Made by a program: the position numbers and the translations under genes. From NCBI GenBank assembly GCA_903825465.1, contig CAIKAR010000005.1:1-64000 (forward strand): a stretch of 64,000 bases of DNA, in the 5' to 3' direction. Source of the stretch: an uncultured Hyphomicrobiales bacterium (GTDB lineage Bacteria; Pseudomonadota; Alphaproteobacteria; Rhizobiales; Beijerinckiaceae). Under the pieces are notes generated by a model that worked only from the letters and a program-made list of their open reading frames with translations, had not been told where the DNA came from and searched no databases. This document shows positions 7,804 to 16,219 of this stretch, piece after piece. How positions within the stretch are numbered: position 1 is the stretch's first letter; each line of letters begins with the position of its first letter.

Positions 7804-9910
7804 TGTGGATCCGGCGCGGCGCGGCGCGATAAAAAGGCTGCTCGCGCCGAAGTCGGTCGCCATTGTCGGGGCGTCGCCGACGCCGGGCTCGCTCGGCGGC
7901 GGCGTGCTCGGCAATCTTGAACGCTTCGGCTTCAAGGGCGACATCCATCTCGTCAATCCCTCGCGTTCGGAGATCGGCGGGCGTCCCTGCGTGGCCTCCA
8001 CGCGGGACTTGCCGATGGGCGTCGACGCGGCGGTGTTGGCGATTCCCGGCAAGGGCGTTCTGGACGCGCTGCGCGGCTGCGCCGAGCGCGGCGTCGGCGG
8101 CGCGATCGTGTTTTCCGCCGGCTTCGCGGAGGCGGGCCCCGAGGGCGCCGCCCGACAGCGCGAGATCGTCGAACTCGCGCGAAAATCCGGCATGGCGATC
8201 GAAGGGCCGAACTGCCTCGGCGTCGTCAACTACATCGACAATGTGTGCCTGACCTTCGGCGTCGCCGCGCCATTCGCGCCGGCTGGCGGGCGGGGCGTCG
8301 CGATCGTCTCCCAATCCGGCGCGATGGCGACCGTGCTGCGCGCGGCGCTGCACGCGCGCGACATCGGCGTGAGCTGCACGGTCTCCACCGGCAACGAGGC
8401 GATCGACGGCGTCGAGGATTTTCTCGACACGATGCTCGACGATCCCGCGCACGCCTGCGTTGCGATGGTCGTGGAACAGTTCCGCAAGCCCCGCGCGTTC
8501 CTGGCGCTGGCGCGCCGCGCGCGGAAAATCGGCAAGGTGGTTTTTCTGCTGCATCCAGGCCGCGGCCAGGCGGCGCGGCAATCGGCGGCGACGCACACGG
8601 GCGCGCTGGCGGGCGATTGGGAGGTCATGCGCGCCTGCGCGCAAAGCGCGGGCGTCTGCGTCGTCGAAAGCCTCGAGGAAATAATCGACGTCTGCGAAAT
8701 CGCCATGCGCAGTCCGCGTCTGCCGCGCGGCGGCGTGGCGATGATCACGGATTCCGGCGCGTTCAAGGCGATCACGCTCGACACGGCGGAATCGCTCGGT
8801 TTGCGAATGCCCGAATTGTCGCCGACCTCGTCGGAAATCATTGGCGCGATCGCGCCGGGGCTGATCCTGCCGACCAACCCGCTCGACCTCACGGCTCAGG
8901 CGCTGGTCGATCCCGACCTCTACCGCAAGACGCTGCGGCCGTTGCTCGACGACGACGCGTTCGGCTCGGTGCTGTTTGGCGTGATTTTCTCCAGCCCGCA
9001 CATGGCGCACCGCAAGAACAAGCCGATCGTCGACGCGCTGCGGGACTTCAAGCCGGAAAAGCCGGTGTTTCTGGCGATGCTCGGCGACGAGGCGGAAGTG
9101 CCGGCGGACCTGATCGCGCAATTCCGCGAATTGAAGACGCCGTTCTTCCGGTCGCCCGAACGGCTGATGCGCGCCCTGGCGCGGCTCGACCAATGGGCGT
9201 CGCGGCCGCTTCCGCCCGAAGGCGGCGAGGCCCCGGAGGCGGAGACGTTGCCGGCGGGAACCGTTCCCGAACACCGCGCCAAGAAATTGTTGCGGCCCTT
9301 TGGCGTGGCGACGCCGAAAGGCGACTTGGCGCAAGCGCTTGTGGACGCCGTGGCAGTCGCCGCGCGCGTCGGCTATCCCGTCGCGTTGAAGGCGCAGTCG
9401 GCCGCGTTGTCGCACAAAAGCGACGCTGGCGGCGTGATCCTGAACGTCGCCAGCGCCGAGGCGCTGCGCGACGCGTGGACGCGCCTGCACGGCAATATCG
9501 CCAAGGCGAACCCCGCGCTGGAACTCGACGGAGTCCTGGTGGAGGCGATGTCGCCGCGCGGCGTCGAACTGATCGTCGGCGCGCGCAACGATCCCGACTG
9601 GGGCGCGATCGTGCTCGTCGGCATGGGCGGCGTGACGGCGGAGGCGCTGGGGGATGTCCGCATCATGCCGGCGGGCCTCGGCGTCGACGCCATCGCGGCG
9701 GAAATTTCGGCGCTGAAGGGCGCGGCGTTGCTGAAAGGTTTTCGCGGCGATGGCCCGCGCGACATCCGGGCCGCCGCCGAAATCGCCGCCGGCGTCGGGC
9801 GCTTCGCGCAGGCGCATCCGGAAGTCCGCGAGATCGATATCAACCCTGTTCTGGTTTTGCCGGAGGGACAGGGCGCGCTGGCGCTTGACGCGCTGATCGA
9901 GGTGGGGTGA
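7796..9910 (+). CDS. ADP-forming acyl-CoA synthetase, FerA/acetate-CoA ligase family
   Basis: Predicted to activate a carboxylic acid to its CoA thioester with ATP, giving ADP. The 704-aa product has an N-terminal CoA-binding domain (SVAIVGASPTPGSLGG, 20-36), two succinyl-CoA-ligase-like regions with the phosphohistidine motif THTGALAG (His267), and a C-terminal ATP-grasp domain (VGYPVALKAQS, ALSHKSDAGGV, EIDINPVLV). Its eight-base overlap with a hydroxycinnamoyl-CoA hydratase-lyase-like gene mirrors the ferBA unit of Sphingobium SYK-6, where FerA is an ADP-forming feruloyl-CoA synthetase. Substrate assignment to a phenylpropenoic acid is inference; the partner has altered phenol-site residues. 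Confidence 0.85.
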   Translation: MNDVDPARRGAIKRLLAPKSVAIVGASPTPGSLGGGVLGNLERFGFKGDIHLVNPSRSEIGGRPCVASTRDLPMGVDAAVLAIPGKGVLDALRGCAERGVGGAIVFSAGFAEAGPEGAARQREIVELARKSGMAIEGPNCLGVVNYIDNVCLTFGVAAPFAPAGGRGVAIVSQSGAMATVLRAALHARDIGVSCTVSTGNEAIDGVEDFLDTMLDDPAHACVAMVVEQFRKPRAFLALARRARKIGKVVFLLHPGRGQAARQSAATHTGALAGDWEVMRACAQSAGVCVVESLEEIIDVCEIAMRSPRLPRGGVAMITDSGAFKAITLDTAESLGLRMPELSPTSSEIIGAIAPGLILPTNPLDLTAQALVDPDLYRKTLRPLLDDDAFGSVLFGVIFSSPHMAHRKNKPIVDALRDFKPEKPVFLAMLGDEAEVPADLIAQFRELKTPFFRSPERLMRALARLDQWASRPLPPEGGEAPEAETLPAGTVPEHRAKKLLRPFGVATPKGDLAQALVDAVAVAARVGYPVALKAQSAALSHKSDAGGVILNVASAEALRDAWTRLHGNIAKANPALELDGVLVEAMSPRGVELIVGARNDPDWGAIVLVGMGGVTAEALGDVRIMPAGLGVDAIAAEISALKGAALLKGFRGDGPRDIRAAAEIAAGVGRFAQAHPEVREIDINPVLVLPEGQGALALDALIEVG

Positions 9911-9943
9911 AAGTTCGCGCGGTTGTCAACGAGGGGGAAAGCC

Positions 9944-10423
9944 ATGGAACGCCGACGCATTTTCAGGGCGCTCGCCGCCGCCGCCGCGCTGACGCCGTTT
10001 GTCGCGAAGGCGGCGCGCGCCCAGGACAAGACCCAAGACATGGCTAAAGCCAAGAAGGTCCACAAGCTCGTTCTGCACGTCGGCGCCAACAGCGAGGAGT
10101 CGATGAAGACGGCGCTGAACAACGCCAAGAACGCGCACGAGGTTTTCACCGAACGCGGCGACGAGATCGTCATCGAGATCGTCGCCAACTCAAGCGGCCT
10201 GCACATGCTGCGCGACGACACCTCGCCGGTGAAGGCGGAAATCCAGTCGCTGCGCAAGCTTGATCCGAAGGTCGTGTTCTCCGCCTGCAACAACACGAAG
10301 ATGGGCATGGAAAAAAAGGAGGGAAAAACCATTCCCATCATTTCCGAGGCCGTCGTCGTGCCCGCGGGCGTCGTGCGGCTTGTCGAGCTGGAAGAGCAGG
10401 GCTACGCCTATATGCGGCCTTGA
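9944..10423 (+). CDS. Exported DsrE-like protein
   Basis: DsrE/YchN-fold proteins include sulfur carriers and tRNA-thiolation factors; the exported branch is poorly defined. The 159-aa product starts at ATG 9944 behind GAGGGGG. Its N-terminus ERRRIFRALAAAAALTPFVAKAARAQ looks like a Tat (RRxF) or Sec signal, cleaved after ARAQ. The mature part has HKLVLHVGANSEESMKTALNNAKN and DPKVVFSACNNTKM with a single conserved-position Cys115. The TsdA-like cytochrome gene lies 51 bases downstream, which suggests periplasmic sulfur chemistry, but persulfide carriage is unproven. Confidence 0.8.
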   Translation: MERRRIFRALAAAAALTPFVAKAARAQDKTQDMAKAKKVHKLVLHVGANSEESMKTALNNAKNAHEVFTERGDEIVIEIVANSSGLHMLRDDTSPVKAEIQSLRKLDPKVVFSACNNTKMGMEKKEGKTIPIISEAVVVPAGVVRLVELEEQGYAYMRP

Positions 10424-10474
10424 GCCCGCGACGCCGTCCAGCCCAAACGCTATCGAGAAGCCATCGAGGAAGCC

Positions 10475-11461
10475 ATGTCGTTATCCGTTCGTCCGTTTCT
10501 CGCGGCCGCCGCGTTGGCCGCTGTCGCCGCGCTGTCGCCGGCGCGCGCGCAAACGCCCGCGCCGGCGGCTTGGGCACCGCCCGATTTGAAGAAGCTGCCC
10601 GACGACGCCTGGGGCAAGCTGGTGCGCTATGGCCGCGACCTCAACACCAACACCCCGGCGTTGCTCGGGCCGGAAGCCGTCAACGCCTCCATGCGTTTTT
10701 CAGGCTCGAACCTGTCGTGCCAGAATTGCCACCTCGAAGCGGGCGCGAAGAAGTTCGGCCTGCCCTATGTCGGCGTCTATGGCGATTTCCCGCAGTACCG
10801 CGCCCGCGAGGGCGAGGTCGGCACCATCGAGGACCGCGTCAACGGCTGCATGACGCGCAGCATGAACGGCAAGCCGCTGCCGCTTGACAGCCTGGAGATG
10901 AAGGCAATGACGGCCTACATCAAATTCCTGTCCACCGGCGTGCCGGTGGGCGCGCCGACGACGGGGCGCGGCGCCGGCGCGATCGCCGAATTGACGCGGG
11001 CCGCCGATCCCGAGCGCGGCAAGGCTGTTTACGCGGAGACCTGCGTCGCGTGTCATGGCCCGGATGGGCAGGGCAAGCGGCGTGGACAGGTTGGCGACGG
11101 CAAGGGCTACGAATTTCCGCCGCTCTGGGGCCCCGACAGCTTCAACGACGGCGCCGGGATGAACCGCCTGATCGCCGCGGCGAACTTCATCCACTCGAAC
11201 ATGCCGAATGGCGTGAGCGCCGACAATCCCCTCCTGTCGGACGAGGATTCGTGGGATGTCGCGGCCTATGTGCAGAGCCAGCCTCGGCCCCACAAGGACG
11301 CGCTGGACAAGGATTTCCCAGTGCGAACGGAAAAGCCCGTCGACGCCGGCTATGGCCCCTACCCCGACGCTTTCGAACAGTCGGCGCACAGGCTTGGACC
11401 GTTCACGCCGATCCGCGCCGCGATCAAGACGCTGGCGGCGGAAGCCGCCAAGGGGAAATAG
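10475..11461 (+). CDS. Dihaem cytochrome c, TsdA-like thiosulfate dehydrogenase
   Basis: Periplasmic dihaem cytochrome resembling TsdA, which couples two thiosulfates to tetrathionate. The 328-aa product has a signal peptide (cleavage near SPARAQ), haem motif CQNCH at 82-86 and haem motif CVACH at 190-194. Between them RVNGCMTRSMNGKPLP puts Cys125 where TsdA has the axial haem-1 Cys ligand, followed by the family RSMNG motif. HSNMPNGVS supplies a candidate Met ligand for haem 2. The exported DsrE-like gene is directly upstream, and a strong terminator follows. Activity as thiosulfate dehydrogenase or tetrathionate reductase cannot be separated by sequence. Confidence 0.82.
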   Translation: MSLSVRPFLAAAALAAVAALSPARAQTPAPAAWAPPDLKKLPDDAWGKLVRYGRDLNTNTPALLGPEAVNASMRFSGSNLSCQNCHLEAGAKKFGLPYVGVYGDFPQYRAREGEVGTIEDRVNGCMTRSMNGKPLPLDSLEMKAMTAYIKFLSTGVPVGAPTTGRGAGAIAELTRAADPERGKAVYAETCVACHGPDGQGKRRGQVGDGKGYEFPPLWGPDSFNDGAGMNRLIAAANFIHSNMPNGVSADNPLLSDEDSWDVAAYVQSQPRPHKDALDKDFPVRTEKPVDAGYGPYPDAFEQSAHRLGPFTPIRAAIKTLAAEAAKGK

Positions 11462-11546
11462 AGCGCAAGACGCTGGCGGCGCGGCCCCCAAGGCGAAATA
11501 GAGCGGTCGCCGGCGGCGTCATCGACAAGCGAGCGACCAAACGAAG

Positions 11547-11580
11547 CGGCCTTCTCCTCGTCAAAGGAGAAGGCCGTTTT
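11547..11580 (+). terminator. Rho-independent terminator after the TsdA-like gene
   Basis: A perfect 12-bp stem, cggccttctcct / aggagaaggccg, with a six-base loop, is followed by TTTT. It lies 85 bases past the cytochrome stop and 35 bases before the convergent gene ends. The minus-strand side has only a weak T-run, so it mainly serves the plus strand. Confidence 0.88.
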
Positions 11581-11611
11581 CGCATGCGCCCAGGGTTCGA
11601 CGCCCGCCGCC

Positions 11612-13822
11612 TCAGTGCGCCAGCGGGTCCGGACGCATCTGGATTTTGAAGACCCGCGGGCGCTCGCCCTTGCCGGTCTCGCTGTGGAACATGGCGCGCG
11701 TGCCCGACGTGGTCCAGAGGCCGCGACCCTTCCAGCCCGCGTTCGGATCGTCGATGCGGCCATCGACGTTCTTCGTGAAGAAGCCCGCCGGATAGGGCAC
11801 ATGCAGCGTCACCATCTTGCCGTTGACGAGCGCCGTGATGGCCTCGCCGCCGTTGGTCATCGCCAGCGGAACGTCGTTGCCGAGACCAAGCGTGTTGTAG
11901 CGGTCCACCCACACGTAATAGGCGTGCTCGGACGACATGTCCGCGCCGTTCATTTTCGGCCCGGGGAACTCGTACAGCGTCCAGCCCTCGTAGCACTGCT
12001 CGCCGGTGACCGTGTTCGGGCCCTTCAGCGTTTCCTTGCATTTCGAGCGGTCGAAACTCGCCATCTGGCCGCTGGCGAGCGCCGTCCAGACAACGCCTTT
12101 GGTGTCGACATCGACGCCGCGCGGGCCAAACGTGCCCTTCGGCGGCTGGAACAACTCGGTCATGCCGGTGTTGACGGGGTCCGCGCCGGGGATGAAGCGG
12201 ATCAGGTAGCCCGGCTGCGACAAGCGGGAAAAGCCGATGTCCATCGACTGACCCCAGATGGAATCGTCGGCCGGGCTCGGCTGCACGCCGTAGAAGCCCG
12301 CTATCACGCGCTTCTGCTTGTTGGGATCGATCGGCGCCTTCTCGTCGACATAGTCGCCGCGCTTGCCAAGGCCCGGCACATCGACGATTTCCGGCGCCCA
12401 GCCCTGCGCCTTGTTCACGTCGCCGGTCTCCTTGAACACTTTCGTGTTGAGCCAGCCGATGGCGACGGCGGCCGGGCCGCCGGCGCTCGTCCACAACGTG
12501 TTGTCCTTGTCGTGGCCGAAATAGAGATGGTGCGTGCCGAAGCACGTGTTGATCAGCGAGAATTTCCGCGTCGCCGGATCGTAGTAGGACATTTCGCGGC
12601 CGGCGGCGGCGATCGGCGCGAGCTTCGCGGCGGGGAGCGCGTCGGGCCCGGCCTTGCAATCCGAAGGGTTCGCCAGCGGCCTGATGCGGGCGGTGAACCA
12701 AAGCTTGGCGTCCTGATCCATCATGACGTTGTGGATCGAGGTGTGGCTGTCCCAAATCGGATCCTCGCCCCAGAAGACCGACGGTCCCTTCGGGTCTTCC
12801 CGGGTGGTCGGGGTTTTCGGATCGGCGTAGGGATGCGTGATCTTCGACGCCTTGTTGGCGACCGGGTCGAGCACCGGCACGTCGTCGGTGGATTCCTCCG
12901 GCGAGCCGTAGATCAGGCCGTTCGCGTTGACCGTGGGGTTGCGCTTGTCGGTCGAAACCGCGTCATGCAGGTAGGTGAAGGGCTCGGCCCAGTCCCACAA
13001 CGTCACGACCATGTTGCGCTCGACGCCGGTGGGGCGCGACGGCTTGTCGGCGGGAAGCTCGCCCTTGGCGACGCGGTCCGTCCAGTCGCCGAAGTTTTGC
13101 AGGCCGAGGTCCGGCCCGAGGCGCGCGATGGCCGTGTTCATGCCCGCCATCGCCTGGCCGGACGCGATGCGGCGCATCCACATGTCGGCGGAAGTCTTGA
13201 ATTCCTTTTCTCCGACCGTTTCGGCCAGCGCCTGCACGTTGGGCGAGCGAACATTGCGCGAGCCGAGCGCGTGGCAGGACTGGCACGAGTTCTTGATGGT
13301 GTCGACCCAGTCGCCCTGGGTTTTCATGAACGTCGGAATGCCGTTGCCGGGATTCTTGTCCGTCTTCGTGCCCGGGAACTGGTCCACGGCCGGAATTTTC
13401 AGCATCGAGTACCAGTACATGCCGGGATAATACGCCGCGGCCGCGGCCGGCGTCGGCGCGATCTTCGCCGCGAGGTTCAGGTTCTTGCCGGGCTCGCCAT
13501 CGACCTTGTCGGAGTCGACAAGCCCATAGCCGCGCACCCACACTTTGTATTTCGCCTTCGGCAGATCGGGCATTTCATAACGCCCCTGATCGTCGGTGAC
13601 GACGATCTTCGCGTATTTCGTTGGGAGATCGGTGGTCTCGGCGACAACCCAGACGCCGGCTTCCGGCCCCGCGGAGCTGGTGACGACGCCGCCGATATCG
13701 GATGGGCCGATTGAGACGGCCGCCGGCGCGGCGTTCTGCGCCCGCGCGGAAATAATCGTCGTGGAGAGCAGCGCGGCGAAGGCCGCCGCCGTCAGGCCCG
13801 CGTGGCGCGTTTGGATGTGCAT
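11612..13822 (-). CDS. Exported monohaem protein with carboxypeptidase-regulatory-like and propeller-like domains (paralogue A)
   Basis: Function unknown. The 736-aa product has a signal peptide (cleavage near ISARAQ), a carboxypeptidase-regulatory-like beta-sandwich at about 40-120 (GVWVVAETTDLPTKYAKIVVTDDQGRY), one haem c motif CQSCH at 180-184, and a long C-terminal region with recurring short aromatic/glycine motifs such as DKDNTLWTSAGG and DTKGVVWTALASGQ that resembles a Vgb/streptogramin-lyase-like beta-propeller. His residues in FGTHHLYFGHD could be ligands. It shares this architecture and many motifs with paralogue B directly upstream; 91 bases separate them. It is convergent with the TsdA-like gene. 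A periplasmic redox enzyme or electron carrier is the cautious inference. Confidence 0.8.
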   Translation of the reverse strand: MHIQTRHAGLTAAAFAALLSTTIISARAQNAAPAAVSIGPSDIGGVVTSSAGPEAGVWVVAETTDLPTKYAKIVVTDDQGRYEMPDLPKAKYKVWVRGYGLVDSDKVDGEPGKNLNLAAKIAPTPAAAAAYYPGMYWYSMLKIPAVDQFPGTKTDKNPGNGIPTFMKTQGDWVDTIKNSCQSCHALGSRNVRSPNVQALAETVGEKEFKTSADMWMRRIASGQAMAGMNTAIARLGPDLGLQNFGDWTDRVAKGELPADKPSRPTGVERNMVVTLWDWAEPFTYLHDAVSTDKRNPTVNANGLIYGSPEESTDDVPVLDPVANKASKITHPYADPKTPTTREDPKGPSVFWGEDPIWDSHTSIHNVMMDQDAKLWFTARIRPLANPSDCKAGPDALPAAKLAPIAAAGREMSYYDPATRKFSLINTCFGTHHLYFGHDKDNTLWTSAGGPAAVAIGWLNTKVFKETGDVNKAQGWAPEIVDVPGLGKRGDYVDEKAPIDPNKQKRVIAGFYGVQPSPADDSIWGQSMDIGFSRLSQPGYLIRFIPGADPVNTGMTELFQPPKGTFGPRGVDVDTKGVVWTALASGQMASFDRSKCKETLKGPNTVTGEQCYEGWTLYEFPGPKMNGADMSSEHAYYVWVDRYNTLGLGNDVPLAMTNGGEAITALVNGKMVTLHVPYPAGFFTKNVDGRIDDPNAGWKGRGLWTTSGTRAMFHSETGKGERPRVFKIQMRPDPLAH

Positions 13823-13876
13823 GTGCCGCCTCCCTTGAAGCCGCCCATCCGGCGGGGCCGGAGAGCTCCAGAGTTT

Positions 13877-13909
13877 CCGTCGGCGCCCGCGCGCCGACGG
13901 TTTTTTTTT
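13877..13909 (+). terminator. Plus-strand-facing terminator hairpin between two minus-strand genes
   Basis: CCGTCGGCGC pairs with GCGCCGACGG and is followed by nine T, then G and five more T, on the plus strand. On the minus strand, the direction of both flanking genes, the hairpin is followed by AAACTC, so it should not terminate them. It may stop antisense transcription or act as a processing hairpin between the paralogues. Confidence 0.75.
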
Positions 13910-13913
13910 GTTT

Positions 13914-16067
13914 TTAGTCCGCCAATGGATTGGGACGAACCTGCATGTGAACCGCGAGAGGCGTCGTGCCCTTGCCGCCTTCCTTCAGCCACGGCACGCG
14001 GTCGCCGCTGGCGACCCAGACTCCGCGGCCTTTCCAGCCGGCGTTGGCGTCGTCAATGCGGCCGTCAAGCCCCTTGGCGTAGAAGCTGAGCGGATAGGGG
14101 ACGCGCAACACGACCCACTTGCCGTTGACAAGCGCGAGCAAGGCGTCGTTCTCGTTGCCGGTCGAGATCGGAACGTCGTTGCCCAGGCCCAGCGTGTTGT
14201 GCTGATCGACCCAGGTGTAGTAGCTCGCCTCGGCGCTGTTTTTGCCGATGCCAGCGAAGCCCGGGCCGGGATATTGGTAGAAGCTCCAACCTTCGGGGCA
14301 TTGGTCGCCAGTCGCCTTCGGACCGTTCGCCGGCTCCTTGCACTTGCGCCGGTCGAACGCGCCAAGGTGGCCGCTCGCCAGCGACACCCAGACGACGCCC
14401 TTGCTGTCGATATCGCCGCCGCGCGGACCGAAATGCGCGCCGTCCTTCGGCAGATTGTAGGCTTCCGCCAGCGAGGTGTTCGGCGGATTGTCGCCGGGTA
14501 TCATACGCACCACGCCGCCCGGTCCGCCAAACACGCCGACCGTGCCCCAGACGGAGCTGTCGACCGGGCTTGGCATGACGGCGTAATAGCCGCCGTTCAG
14601 GCGCTTGTCGCGCTGGGGATCGACGGGATCCGACGGGCTGACATAGGCCTCCGGCTTGCCCGTCGCCTTGATGTCGAGGATCAACGGCGTCCAGCCCTGC
14701 GATTTCTCGGCGTCGCCGGTTTCCCGGAACTTCTTGGTGTCGAGCCAGCCCACGACCGGGCCGCCGCCGCTGGTCCAAAGCGTGTCGTTGGCGTCGAAGC
14801 CGAATTGCAGATGATGGTCGGTGAAACACGTGTCCACGAACGTGTATTTCATCGTTTTCATGTCGATGAAGCCCAACTGGCGCGGGCTTTTGTCGAGCGG
14901 GAACAATTTGGCGGAGGGATTTTCCGAGCCCTTTTTGCAGAACGCCGGATTATCGACCGCGCGTCCGGCGGCGGTCAGCCACAGGTTGCCCTGCTCGTCG
15001 AACATGGAGTTGTGGTTGTTGATCCGGTTCGACCAGTATTTCTCGTTGCCCCAATAGGCCGAGGGCTGGTTCGGCTTGAGTTCGGCCGCGTGGCCAGGCC
15101 CCAGCGATTCCGGCATGTCGGCGTCGCGCACCGGCACGTGGAATGTGCCGGCGGTGTTCGCGACCGGATCGACCCACGGGATGTCATCGGTGGAATATTC
15201 GGTCGAGCCCCAAACCTTGCCGTAGGCGTTGACGCTCGGGTTGCGCTTGTCGGTCGAGATGGCGTCGTGAACATAGGTGTGGGCGCTGCCAAATCCCCAC
15301 ATCGTCAGCACTCTGTTGCGCTCGACGCCCTGCGGCCGCGGCGGTTTTTCCTTCGGCAAATTCCCCTTGGCGACGCCGTCGGTCCACGCGCCGAAATACT
15401 TGAACGGCACGCCGGCGAGGTCGCCCGCCAGCGGCGTCACCATGTTCAGCGCCGACTGGCCGGACTGCACGCGGCGCTCCCACGCCTCCTCCCCCGTCTT
15501 GAAGTGCGAGAAGGCGGCTGGAAGCGTGCGCGTCGCCTCCTGTCCGAGCTGGTGGCAACCCACGCAGTCCCGGTTCTTCATTTTGGTGAGCCATTCCTCT
15601 TGCGTCACCTTCTCGGGAATGTCGCTCTTGCCGCCGAACTGGTCTTTGCCCGGGATGCCCAGCATCGAATACCAATAGATCGCCGGGTAGTAGTGCGCCG
15701 CTTCGGCCTCCGACGGCGCGACGACCGCCGTGATGTTCATGCTTTGATGCGGCACGCCGTGCATTTTCGGCGAATCCACGAGGCCGTAGCCGCGCGACCA
15801 CACCTGATAGTTCGCCTCGGGCAGATCGGGCAGAACGTAGCGGCCCTTGTCGTCGGTGACGACGATTTTGACGAAGCGCGTTCCCAGATCGTTGGTTTCG
15901 GCGACCACCCATACGCCGGCTTCAGGCCCCTTGGCGCTGGCGACGACGCCCGAAATGTCCTTCGGACCCGGGGCCGGCGCCTGCGCGCGCGCGCCGACGA
16001 TGGTGGACGACATGAGCGCCGCGACGAAAGCCGCCCGTCGCGCGTATAGGTTGATTGGTTCCGACAT
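13914..16067 (-). CDS. Exported monohaem protein with carboxypeptidase-regulatory-like and propeller-like domains (paralogue B)
   Basis: Function unknown; paralogue of the downstream gene. The 717-aa product has an N-terminal signal peptide (RRAAFVAALMSSTIVGARAQ), a carboxypeptidase-regulatory-like domain at about 36-115 (GVWVVAETNDLGTRFVKIVVTDDKGRY), haem motif CVGCH at 168-172, and the same propeller-like C-terminus (ANDTLWTSGGG, DSKGVVWVSLASGHLGAFDRRKC). Both copies share IGDP-like calcium-loop-rich stretches, DHHLQFGFD or THHLYFGHD, and the C-terminal NAGWKGRG. As the upstream member it probably carries the promoter for both. No maturation or partner cytochrome gene is adjacent. Confidence 0.8.
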   Translation of the reverse strand: MSEPINLYARRAAFVAALMSSTIVGARAQAPAPGPKDISGVVASAKGPEAGVWVVAETNDLGTRFVKIVVTDDKGRYVLPDLPEANYQVWSRGYGLVDSPKMHGVPHQSMNITAVVAPSEAEAAHYYPAIYWYSMLGIPGKDQFGGKSDIPEKVTQEEWLTKMKNRDCVGCHQLGQEATRTLPAAFSHFKTGEEAWERRVQSGQSALNMVTPLAGDLAGVPFKYFGAWTDGVAKGNLPKEKPPRPQGVERNRVLTMWGFGSAHTYVHDAISTDKRNPSVNAYGKVWGSTEYSTDDIPWVDPVANTAGTFHVPVRDADMPESLGPGHAAELKPNQPSAYWGNEKYWSNRINNHNSMFDEQGNLWLTAAGRAVDNPAFCKKGSENPSAKLFPLDKSPRQLGFIDMKTMKYTFVDTCFTDHHLQFGFDANDTLWTSGGGPVVGWLDTKKFRETGDAEKSQGWTPLILDIKATGKPEAYVSPSDPVDPQRDKRLNGGYYAVMPSPVDSSVWGTVGVFGGPGGVVRMIPGDNPPNTSLAEAYNLPKDGAHFGPRGGDIDSKGVVWVSLASGHLGAFDRRKCKEPANGPKATGDQCPEGWSFYQYPGPGFAGIGKNSAEASYYTWVDQHNTLGLGNDVPISTGNENDALLALVNGKWVVLRVPYPLSFYAKGLDGRIDDANAGWKGRGVWVASGDRVPWLKEGGKGTTPLAVHMQVRPNPLAD

Positions 16068-16219
16068 TCATAGACCTCCCGGCGTAAAGCCCGGCGCCTG
16101 TTCGGCGCTCCGGATTCTCGCCCGCATTCTGCACCTTGCGGATGACGGCGGCAAGCGGATTCCCACTCCGACCAGCCGCTCAACGCCAGCGCCGCGCGGC
16201 GGGCGCCGGCCCACCGGTT

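Noticed and set aside
7613-9817. 734-residue minus-strand ORF
   Set aside because: Antisense to the ADP-forming acyl-CoA synthetase, whose domains are all present on the plus strand.
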